6,564 bases of DNA from CAYVUI01 sp964454745. GTDB lineage: Bacteria; Planctomycetota; Phycisphaerae; Sedimentisphaerales; Anaerohalosphaeraceae. The notes below the pieces were generated by a model. That model worked only from the letters and a program-made list of their open reading frames with translations, was not told the origin of the DNA and made no database searches. The stretch covers positions 1 through 6,564 of the forward strand of contig CAYVUI010000164.1 in assembly GCA_964454745.1 (NCBI GenBank). Reading direction: 5' to 3'. Positions within the stretch are counted from its first letter, which is position 1; every line of letters starts with the position of its first letter. Both the position numbers and the translations under genes were made by a program. Below, in pieces: positions 1 to 5,464 of the stretch.

Positions 1-39
1 GTATTTATGATTGTTTTTATGACATATGACTAAAAATAT

Positions 40-64
40 GGACATGGGATATATCTGAATGTCC
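40..64 (+). promoter_or_regulatory. Inverted repeat upstream of the first gene
   Basis: GGACAT (40-45) and ATGTCC (59-64) form a 6-bp inverted repeat around a 13-base AT-rich spacer. It lies four bases before the Shine-Dalgarno sequence AAGGA (68-72). It could be an operator or a small hairpin in the leader that affects ribosome access. I see no strong -35/-10 pair in the 78 bases available, so the promoter may be off the window or weak. Confidence 0.3.
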
Positions 65-78
65 TATAAGGATGAAAC

Positions 79-777
79 ATGCGAAAAATTCAATATAATT
101 TAATCATATATCTTTTGGTAGTTATTTCAATAATAAGTATACCCGTTAGTTATTATGTTTTTCCATACTATTGGGGCTTAAGTAATAATGTTTACCGATA
201 TAATGTATTCATACTTATAACAGTCCTTGTCAATCTTTTCTGGTGCGTAAGCTTATTTATTGCATCTTTGGGCTTTCTGATTTATTCATTTGCAAAGTAT
301 AGGTTTAAGAAGATTAATAAAGGTTTTTTTGTTAGTTTCTTTATTCTTATTTGTATTATTGCCTCCTGGATATTACCTGGATTAATTATAGACGAAAAAT
401 TCTTTGATTTGGAAGAGACACCATGGGGTAGAGGTTTCTCTCAAAGGATTCAAAAGCTTGATTTGACCCCGGTGTATGAATTGCTGGATACCTACAAGGA
501 TGATGATTTATATCCTCCGGGTGAGGAGTATGTAATAGAACCCTCAACTTTACCGGAGTCTCTTACATACAAAAGGGTGAAAGGGGTCAAGATATACAAA
601 AAGCATGGACATGTTATTTTTTTTATATACTGGGGCCACAGAGGGGAATGGTGGGGATTTATTGTCAGCTCGGAACCGCTGGAGGAATTCCCAGCCAAAA
701 TAATAAAGTTTTATGATTACAATCGAGTAAGCCCCAATATTTTTATATGGATAGGTCCAGATACCTTCCTGCCGTAG
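79..777 (+). CDS. Hypothetical membrane protein, three N-terminal helices plus exported C-terminal domain
   Basis: A 232-residue protein that I do not recognise. The ATG start is well supported by AAGGA six bases upstream. Hydrophobic segments lie at about residues 8-30, 42-72 and 82-103. Positive residues at the N-terminus (RK) and between helices 2 and 3 (KYRFKKINK, about 73-81) suggest the N-terminus is inside, so the remaining 130 residues should be outside the cytoplasm. That domain holds an acidic loop with PPGEE, then YWGHRGEWWGFIV near residues 182-194, a Trp/Gly-rich strand pair that may be the conserved core. No catalytic motif is visible. Base composition differs from the other genes: sampled rows have 17/60 and 27/60 G+C, against 38/60 in rows of the antiporter and lipoprotein genes. 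This could mean transfer or relaxed selection. No terminator is clear after the TAG. The reading frame and ribosome site make it a likely real gene; the function is unknown. Confidence 0.75.
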   Translation: MRKIQYNLIIYLLVVISIISIPVSYYVFPYYWGLSNNVYRYNVFILITVLVNLFWCVSLFIASLGFLIYSFAKYRFKKINKGFFVSFFILICIIASWILPGLIIDEKFFDLEETPWGRGFSQRIQKLDLTPVYELLDTYKDDDLYPPGEEYVIEPSTLPESLTYKRVKGVKIYKKHGHVIFFIYWGHRGEWWGFIVSSEPLEEFPAKIIKFYDYNRVSPNIFIWIGPDTFLP

Positions 778-875
778 GGTTGTCTTCCTCAAAAATACAT
801 CCGGGTGATTGAGAATAGAAAATTCGACATTATTTGCTCTGTGTAAAGTAAAAAGTGATGGATTTGGTTCCGATT

Positions 876-1172
876 TTCGGGAGGCCGGATTCCATACTCT
901 ACTCTCAACTCACTACTGTCCACTCTCTGGCCCAAAGGGCCCGGGTGGGCTCTGCCCACGCTGATAAACGTAACCCACCGCCCAACGCGGTGCAGGGAAA
1001 AGCATCGTCCGCAGGACGTTTCCACATCAATCCCGAAGGGATTGTATAAAACAGCCCCGGGTTTTTGACCGCAGGTCAAACCCGGGGGAAAAGCATCGGT
1101 CGAAGACCGTATCCACCGATTGAATCCAAAGGATTCAATCGCCCGAGGCGCAGCCTCATCAGGCAAATAAAA
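876..1172 (+). repeat. Left copy of a hairpin-rich repeat element (inverted partner at 6356-6564)
   Basis: Positions 876-1025 match the reverse complement of 6415-6564 without gaps, with 144 of 150 identical by eye. The right partner lacks a 91-base stretch; homology resumes from the module at 1089 to about 1172. The element starts with a pyrimidine-rich lead (ACTCT/CACTC words, about 895-928). Perfect hairpins follow, given as arm span with loop: 929-941 (AAA), 945-959 (TCT), 976-992 (CCAAC), 1006-1018 (GCA), 1028-1044 (GAA), 1055-1087 (GCA; 7+7 bp with a TT bulge), 1097-1109 (GAA), 1117-1141 (11-bp arms, AAA) and 1145-1157 (GCA). A module AAAAGCAT-hairpin-CGTWTCCAC occurs at 998-1025 and 1089-1116. 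No transposase lies inside. It could be a REP-like dispersed element or a structured RNA. Confidence 0.85.
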
Positions 1173-1240
1173 AAGCTCGGTCGAAGACCGTTTCCTTGAT
1201 GTTGTGCCCCTCGCACAACATCGTCGAGCCGCAGGCTCGA
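1171..1240 (+). repeat. Extension of the hairpin chain: three further perfect hairpins
   Basis: Beyond the part shared with the right copy, the chain continues. A third AAAAGC-hairpin-CGTTTCC module (1171-1195) holds CGGTC-GAA-GACCG (1178-1190), the same stem-loop as at 1097-1109. Next come a 10-bp stem with a CCCTC loop (1198-1222; arms begin GATGTTGTG) and TCGAGCC-GCA-GGCTCGA (1224-1240). Adjacent stems are separated by only one to seven bases, so a single strand of this DNA, or its RNA, could fold as a row of hairpins. Confidence 0.75.
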
Positions 1241-1317
1241 TAGGCCCACTCTCATAATCCACCAACCTTTACATCGCAAATTATCTCGTAATCAACTATG
1301 CCCATTTATAATAAATA

Positions 1318-1350
1318 ATCTGTGAAAATCTGTGTCATCTGTGGCTAATC
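1318..1350 (+). repeat. ATCTGTG triple repeat, copy 1
   Basis: ATCTGTG begins at 1318, 1328 and 1337, so the units are spaced 10 and 9 bases apart, close to one helical turn. The block ends in TGTGGCTAATC. An AT-rich stretch (about 1295-1320) precedes it. The same arrangement recurs at 1471. This looks like a dispersed intergenic repeat, and a set of helically phased protein sites is also possible. Confidence 0.7.
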
Positions 1351-1401
1351 AAAAACGAGCTCCATGTGTCTTGCTTACCTGTTTGCAGTCCAAATACTTA
1401 C

Positions 1402-1414
1402 CTGCCTAAGGCAG
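1402..1414 (+). repeat. Small perfect hairpin CTGCC-TAA-GGCAG
   Basis: A 5-bp perfect stem with a three-base loop, lying between the two ATCTGTG blocks. It has the same geometry as the hairpins at 929-1240 but a TAA loop. It has no U-run and is unlikely to be a terminator. Confidence 0.5.
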
Positions 1415-1470
1415 TATCGCGCCTTTCACAGTTTACAGAAAAGCTGAGTGAGCGAAGCGAACGAAGTGAA

Positions 1471-1503
1471 ATCTGTGATAATCTGTGCCATCTGTGGCTA
1501 ATA
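1471..1503 (+). repeat. ATCTGTG triple repeat, copy 2
   Basis: ATCTGTG begins at 1471, 1481 and 1490, with the same 10- and 9-base spacing as copy 1 and the same TGTGGCTAAT end. The two copies are direct repeats 153 bases apart. Just upstream lies GAGCGAAGCGAACGAAGTG (1450-1468), which contains the 7-mer GCGAAGC. Confidence 0.7.
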
Positions 1504-1521
1504 AAAAATGAGATATTCTTT

Positions 1522-1532
1522 CGCCGAAGGCG
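1522..1532 (-). terminator. Hairpin just past the antiporter gene, possible weak terminator
   Basis: CGCC-GAA-GGCG lies 15 bases beyond the antiporter stop codon. Read on the antiporter strand, a run of six T follows about a dozen bases after the stem, farther than in a classical intrinsic terminator. It may only stabilise the mRNA end, or it may be another member of the GNA hairpin set. Confidence 0.3.
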
Positions 1533-1547
1533 GAACAATCATAAAAA

Positions 1548-3230
1548 TCATTCCCCTTTACTTCGCCGCGCCAACACTTCCGCGCCAATCCGCCGCTTAA
1601 TACTGCGAAAATCCAGAATCCCCAATAGCGTACGATCCTCCTCGCTGCGCACCACCGGCAGGTATTCCAACTCATAATCCTGCATATACTTCACCGCGTC
1701 AGACAGCCCCCGCTCCGGCAAAGTCCAGTCCCGCACCGGCTCCATCAAGTCACACGCCAGCAGCCAACCCGCCAGGTTCTGATACGCCAGCGAATTCTTA
1801 ATCCCCGAAACCGTAATCGTCCCTTCCAGCCGCCTGTCCGTCCCGACCACCGGGTAATACAGCGTATTGCTCTGGCTAAACGCCTCCAGGATCTGATCCA
1901 GTGCAAGGCTCATATCCAGCGTCGTCAGCTCTTCGCGGTCCATCACATCCTTTACCTGGTACGTCTCGATCAAATCCTGCTCGGTAATATTCATTCCCAC
2001 CTCGCCGGCCCGGTGTACCGCCATTTTCACGAACGCCGGCCCCGCGATCTGTACGATAAACGTCGTCGCCGTCACCGTCAAAATGACCGCCTGGCCCAAC
2101 TCCCCTTCAAACCGCTGCCCGGCCAGGATCGACAAACCCACCGCCACACCCGCCTGGCTGAACAAGCACATCCCCAGGTACTTCTGAATCACTTCCGGCG
2201 AACCCGACAGCTTACCGCCAAACCACGCCCCGGCCAGCTTACCCGCTGTACGCCCGATCACGTAACACACCGCCAAAATTACCACCCACATCGGCATCGA
2301 CGTAAACTGCATCCGCGCACCAACCAGCACGAAAAACAGCACGTAGATCGGCGGCGTGAATTTCTCCACCAGCTCAAACGTCGAATGGCTCCGCCGCGGC
2401 AGTGCATTCGCCAGTGTAGCCCCCAGTGCCATCGCCGCCAGGATCGAATCCACCTCCAGCGAAATCGACAACCCGATAATCACCAGCACCGACGCCAGCG
2501 TAAAACTCAGCACCTTGTCATGCTCATGAATCTTCCGCAGGAAAAACACCAGAACCAGACCCATAACCACACCAATCACCACCGCCCCGGCAATATCCCA
2601 CACCGGCAACAACAAATTCTCCGCCAGGCTCGTTTCATTATTACCCGTCAAAAGCTGCGCCGCCGTTGCCGCGAACCCGAACAAAATCAGCGACAAACCA
2701 TCATCCAGTGCCACAATGGCCAGGATCGTCCGCGTCAGCGGTCCGCGGGTCTTATACTCCCACAATACATCCACCGTCGCCGCCGGCGCCGTCGCCGACG
2801 CGATCGCTCCCAGCACCAGCCCCAGCGCGATTGACATCGCCCAATCATGCAGCAGTACATAACACACACCCGTCACCAGTACCGTCACGAGCGCGAACGT
2901 CACAAGCCCTTCACTAAGCAGGATCGTGATAAACTCTTTGCCGTATTTCCGGAAAATCTCCGCCCGCAGCTCGCCGCCGATATGAAACCCGATCATCCCC
3001 AGCGCGAACATATTGAACGGCCGCAGCATCTCGATCGTTTCGGTCGTTACTAATTTTAATCCGCCCGAACCGACAATCAGCCCGATCACGATGTACCCGA
3101 CCACCTGAGGGATTTTAAATCGCTGGAAGATCCGCGCGCCGATCGATCCGCCCAGTACCGCCAGGCCCAAAAGCATAACAATATTTAAATGACCAAAATC
3201 ACTTCCAAATCCAAGTAGCTGCATAATCAT
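1548..3230 (-). CDS. CPA2-type monovalent cation:proton antiporter with C-terminal CBS pair
   Basis: An inner-membrane antiporter exchanging Na+ or K+ for protons, used in pH and ion homeostasis. From the ATG at 3230 it has about 560 residues. Roughly a dozen hydrophobic helices fill residues 10-405. Diagnostic parts: the helix-4 unwound motif SATAPAATVDV (145-155), the ion-binding pair in IVALDDGLSL (D176, D177), GRTAGK (326-331) with the basic residue expected in helix 10, and SQAGVAVGL (358-366). The Asp-Asp pair, as in NhaA and NapA, suggests electrogenic exchange rather than a KefC-type Gln-Asp carrier. Two CBS-like motifs follow (about 426-483 and 492-553; YYPVV and EYLPVV strands), which in other proteins sense adenine nucleotides. 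The start is uncertain: TTG 3239, GTG 3233, ATG 3230 and ATG 3224 are in frame and none has a clear ribosome site. Synonymous choice favours G-ending codons (GCG, CTG), opposite to the next gene. The exact ion is not readable from sequence. Confidence 0.93.
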   Translation of the reverse strand: MIMQLLGFGSDFGHLNIVMLLGLAVLGGSIGARIFQRFKIPQVVGYIVIGLIVGSGGLKLVTTETIEMLRPFNMFALGMIGFHIGGELRAEIFRKYGKEFITILLSEGLVTFALVTVLVTGVCYVLLHDWAMSIALGLVLGAIASATAPAATVDVLWEYKTRGPLTRTILAIVALDDGLSLILFGFAATAAQLLTGNNETSLAENLLLPVWDIAGAVVIGVVMGLVLVFFLRKIHEHDKVLSFTLASVLVIIGLSISLEVDSILAAMALGATLANALPRRSHSTFELVEKFTPPIYVLFFVLVGARMQFTSMPMWVVILAVCYVIGRTAGKLAGAWFGGKLSGSPEVIQKYLGMCLFSQAGVAVGLSILAGQRFEGELGQAVILTVTATTFIVQIAGPAFVKMAVHRAGEVGMNITEQDLIETYQVKDVMDREELTTLDMSLALDQILEAFSQSNTLYYPVVGTDRRLEGTITVSGIKNSLAYQNLAGWLLACDLMEPVRDWTLPERGLSDAVKYMQDYELEYLPVVRSEEDRTLLGILDFRSIKRRIGAEVLARRSKGE

Positions 3231-3264
3231 CACTGCCAAACACGATATTCATTGTCAGTTTCTA

Positions 3265-3287
3265 TTTATATTGTTTCACATGAAACA
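3265..3287. promoter_or_regulatory. parS-like 16-base palindrome (3272-3287) beside a TATAAA box
   Basis: TGTTTCACATGAAACA at 3272-3287 matches the bacterial parS consensus TGTTTCACGTGAAACA at 15 of 16 positions; the difference is at the centre. parS is the loading site of the chromosome-partition protein ParB and usually clusters near the replication origin. GC skew changes sign across this spacer, which fits. The alternative is an operator: on the antiporter strand TATAAA (3265-3270) is a plausible -10, and the palindrome would then fill the spacer upstream of it, a normal repressor position. No good -35 is visible there (CCGGAA). Confidence 0.55.
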
Positions 3288-3453
3288 TTCCGGCATGTTG
3301 GGGCCGCCCGGGATGTCCGGACGGAACGCTCCCACGGATAAACACTCAAAAAAATTGCGATGAAATGAAACACACCACCTTAGGTCGGGTATCGCAGGAA
3401 AACGGGATTTCAAGGCTGATGCTCGGCGAAAATTCTCCGCGTTGAAAAATGTA

Positions 3454-5208
3454 TCAGAATCCGTTGGGTTCGCCCGGTCCGGCAAATCCGCCGGTCATAC
3501 CGGGGGTGTCGACCTCGTCGGCTTCTTCCTTGGCAATTTCAGTTTCCAATTGGGTAACCAGCGGGCTCATCGCGGTTTCATACGCCTCGGGGTCAATTTC
3601 ACGGAGCTGCTGGAGCTCGTCGAGCAGTTTCTGCGCCTGGATTTTGCTTTCTTCAAAATCCAGCGTCGCGAGCTGGGAAATTCTCTGCTGATATTCTTCG
3701 CGTTTCTGCTCGAAGTATGTGTTGGTGTCGACTTCGAGTACGGGCAGGTATTCGAGGTTGCCGGAATGGAATCGTCCGGCGGTGGAGGTTTCAAACTTTG
3801 GATCGCACTGTTTGGCCTGCTCGACGGCCTGGTCGAGCCGTGCCTGCATGGCCTCGTCCCATGAGAACGGTTCGTAGGTGTTCATGAAGTCCCGCATGGA
3901 GGCCGCGGCGAGGACGAACCCTTTGGCGACGGAGCAGTCGAAGGCTGCCGTGCCGGACATGCCCTGGTTGAGCTGGTTGTACATATCCAGGGCGGCCTGG
4001 TAGGTAGTTTGTGTCATCTCCCGCCATGCGTCTGCCTTTTTCTGGACCTGGTCGGCGGCATCGAGCAGAATCTGATCGGTATCGTCCGAGAGGACCAGGC
4101 TCTTGGCTTTTACGCGGTTGGCCGAGACCCGTGCAAAATCGGCGACGCCGGAGAGAAAGAGTGCCTGCTGATACTGTGCCTGGGCCTGGTGGTTTTCGGT
4201 CGTGTCCCGCATGTCGCGGCTTCGGACCTTTTCATATTCGCCGAGGGCGGCGGTAAAATGGGTATTGATGTCGTCGACGCGTGAGGTATAGGCATCAAAT
4301 TTGTCGGTCAGGGCGGCGGTGAGGGTCTTGAGTTTGTCGACCTGAGCGGTCCGCATAGAGCGGGCGTCGGTGATCTGGCGGGTCAATTCGCTCTGCTGGC
4401 GGGCCTGTTTTACGTTTTCGACCCGGTTTAAAATGTCCGCGACGTCATTTTGAAGGCGGGTAATCATGGGAGTAACCAGTTCGATCTCGCGTTCGACGAG
4501 GGAGATTTTGTCTCGGAGCATCTGGAGCTCAAAGAGTGAATCTTTTCGTTCTTTCATGATATCGAGGCCCTGTTGTTCGAGGAAGACCTGTCGTTCGGTG
4601 CTGAGGTTGGCATTGGCGGCCTGGGTGAAGATTTCGTTTGCCTTGTTCTGCATGTCATCGACCTGGGTCTGCTGCTTATCGGCCTGAGTGTTGAGTTCGT
4701 TTCGCTGGTTGTTGAGTTTGGTCATTTCGCTGCGATACTCATTGAGCTTGCCCATAAGCCCCTGTTTTTCAGGTGAGCCCTCGATGATGCGTTTGAGGTC
4801 TTCAATTTCCTTTTCGGAGGCTTTGTAGAGGTTGTTTAGCCTTTCGATGCGGTGCTCGGTGTCGATCAGGTCGGGCAGGAAGGCGCTGACCTTCTCGATG
4901 GCCTTTGTGACGGCGAGGGGGGCGTCATTAAAGGCAGTAATTTTGTCATTTGCGGCGTGTATGCTGAGGTTTCCGGCCGCAAGGAGGGCCGCGTTTCGCA
5001 GGGGAGTGTCCGCGGGGACCGTGCGTATAGCGGAGGTAAGCTGCTGGTAGGCTTTGAGGTAGTCGCCATCCCGGGTGGCCATCTCGAGTGAGCGGTCGAG
5101 GCTCTGCTTGAGGGATTTTGCGGCTTTGTCCTGTGCATTGTCACCGCAGCCGATGAGGGAGAGGGTGAGTAAGGCTAAAATGGTATAAAATAATGTCTTT
5201 TTTGTCAC
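3454..5208 (-). CDS. Large helical, coiled-coil-rich lipoprotein of unknown function
   Basis: A predicted lipoprotein of 584 residues. The frame is open further upstream, but the start is GTG 5208: AGGAG (5217-5221) sits eight bases before it, the signal peptide follows at once (TKKTLFYTILALLTLSLIGC, lipobox LIGC, lipid Cys21), and upstream codons overlap the promoter. The mature part is highly charged and helical. Residues 24-115 may be a helical repeat-like domain. Residues about 116-190 and 215-300 have heptad-like Leu/Ile spacing with many Glu, Lys, Gln and Asn, typical of long coiled coils. About 340-470 form another helical block with Cys425 and Cys468, which could be disulfide-bonded. 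Another helix (about 498-563) precedes a Gly/Pro-rich tail (GGFAGPGEPNGF). No enzyme motif is visible. Codon use favours C-ending codons, unlike both neighbours. It is divergent from the TlpA-like gene. A structural or envelope-scaffold role is only inferred. Confidence 0.85.
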   Translation of the reverse strand: MTKKTLFYTILALLTLSLIGCGDNAQDKAAKSLKQSLDRSLEMATRDGDYLKAYQQLTSAIRTVPADTPLRNAALLAAGNLSIHAANDKITAFNDAPLAVTKAIEKVSAFLPDLIDTEHRIERLNNLYKASEKEIEDLKRIIEGSPEKQGLMGKLNEYRSEMTKLNNQRNELNTQADKQQTQVDDMQNKANEIFTQAANANLSTERQVFLEQQGLDIMKERKDSLFELQMLRDKISLVEREIELVTPMITRLQNDVADILNRVENVKQARQQSELTRQITDARSMRTAQVDKLKTLTAALTDKFDAYTSRVDDINTHFTAALGEYEKVRSRDMRDTTENHQAQAQYQQALFLSGVADFARVSANRVKAKSLVLSDDTDQILLDAADQVQKKADAWREMTQTTYQAALDMYNQLNQGMSGTAAFDCSVAKGFVLAAASMRDFMNTYEPFSWDEAMQARLDQAVEQAKQCDPKFETSTAGRFHSGNLEYLPVLEVDTNTYFEQKREEYQQRISQLATLDFEESKIQAQKLLDELQQLREIDPEAYETAMSPLVTQLETEIAKEEADEVDTPGMTGGFAGPGEPNGF

Positions 5209-5216
5209 GTTTGGCA

Positions 5217-5221
5217 CTCCT
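5217..5221 (-). promoter_or_regulatory. Ribosome binding site AGGAG for the large lipoprotein
   Basis: AGGAG on the minus strand, eight bases before GTG 5208. It decides the start in favour of this GTG over the in-frame ATG at 5301. A 5-bp hairpin (CAGCC/GGCTG, 5238-5254) lies 16 bases upstream in the leader and might influence translation. Confidence 0.8.
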
Positions 5222-5271
5222 GACAGATACCTTGATACAGCCGATTTTGGGCTGAATTTCCAAAGATAGGT

Positions 5272-5301
5272 ATCGTAACGGGGATTGGGGCAGATTGTCA
5301 A
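5272..5301 (-). promoter_or_regulatory. Sigma-70-type promoter for the large lipoprotein
   Basis: On the minus strand a perfect -35 TTGACA (5296-5301) is followed after 18 bases by TACGAT (5272-5277), four of six matches to TATAAT. Transcription should begin near 5265, giving a leader of roughly 57 bases before GTG 5208. GGTATC (5269-5274) and GATACC (5226-5231) form an inverted repeat that overlaps the -10. Confidence 0.65.
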
Positions 5302-5406
5302 GAAAAACCCTTAAGGTGTATGCGGAGGTTTTCGATTGTTTTTTCAGTTTTTGAGGTTATAGAGAGGGTTTGGGGGGATTTTGCTTACGAATGTTGAACT
5401 TACACG

Positions 5407-5412
5407 TATAAT
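5407..5412 (+). promoter_or_regulatory. -10 box TATAAT for the TlpA-like gene
   Basis: A perfect TATAAT lies 52 bases before the chosen GTG start. The -35 region is weak: TTGCTT (5381-5386) at a 20-base spacing or TTACGA (5385-5390) at 16. It may need an activator or use another sigma factor. It is divergent from the lipoprotein promoter, about 105 bases between the two -10 starts-to-ends. Confidence 0.5.
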
Positions 5413-5452
5413 ATGCAGTATCAAAAGAGACAAATTTTGACCTAATATGTGG

Positions 5453-5458
5453 AAAGGA
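5453..5458 (+). promoter_or_regulatory. Ribosome binding site AAAGGA selecting a GTG start
   Basis: AAAGGA ends six bases before GTG 5465. The longer frame from ATG 5447 has no ribosome site in front of it and would place this sequence inside the gene. The next in-frame ATG, 5477, has only a weak GAGAGA close upstream. Confidence 0.6.
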
Positions 5459-5464
5459 CTTGAT

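Larger units (their letters stand above)
778..1547. other. 770-base non-coding spacer made of hairpins and repeats
   Basis: No convincing gene is present. Open frames on both strands here run through palindromes and repeat units, have no family resemblance and lack ribosome sites. From 778 to 875 I see only moderately AT-rich sequence without a clear terminator. From 876 to 1240 there is a chain of hairpins, listed separately. From 1241 to 1317 the sequence is AT-rich and unstructured. From 1318 to 1503 two ATCTGTG triplets flank a small hairpin and a GCGAAGC motif (1452-1458). The antiporter gene ends at 1548. Confidence 0.7.

Noticed and set aside
1055..1087. Rho-independent terminator in the largest hairpin
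   Set aside because: The stem is strong but is followed by GAAAAG rather than a T-run on the + strand, and no gene end is near on either strand.
876..1240. CRISPR array
   Set aside because: Repeats are not evenly spaced, units are palindromes of differing sequence, and there are no equal-length unique spacers or cas genes.
929..1240. Integron attC sites
   Set aside because: The stems are short perfect hairpins with three-base loops and lack the R and L core boxes and extrahelical bases of attC. No integrase gene is visible.
789..1265. Open frame of 158 codons on the minus strand through the hairpin chain
   Set aside because: Its sequence is dictated by palindromes and repeat modules, it lacks a ribosome site, and the same strings occur in a different frame context at the right copy. 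The + strand frame 855-1049 and minus frame 1076-1279 fail for the same reason.
2013..2834. 273-codon frame on the + strand
   Set aside because: Antisense shadow of the antiporter gene. Its Arg/His/Gln-rich product is the usual result of reading a GC-rich gene backwards.
3333..3341. DnaA box near the parS-like site
   Set aside because: CACGGATAA matches TGTGGATAA at only six of nine positions, and no cluster of boxes is present in the spacer, so the origin itself is not demonstrated here.
3276..3485. 69-codon minus-strand frame covering most of the 3231-3453 spacer
   Set aside because: It overlaps the last codons of the large lipoprotein gene in another frame, would run through the parS-like palindrome, and has no ribosome site or recognisable domain.
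5209..5301. N-terminal extension of the large lipoprotein to ATG 5301
   Set aside because: The extra 31 codons would put the signal peptide internally and overlap the promoter -35/-10, while GTG 5208 has AGGAG at the right distance.
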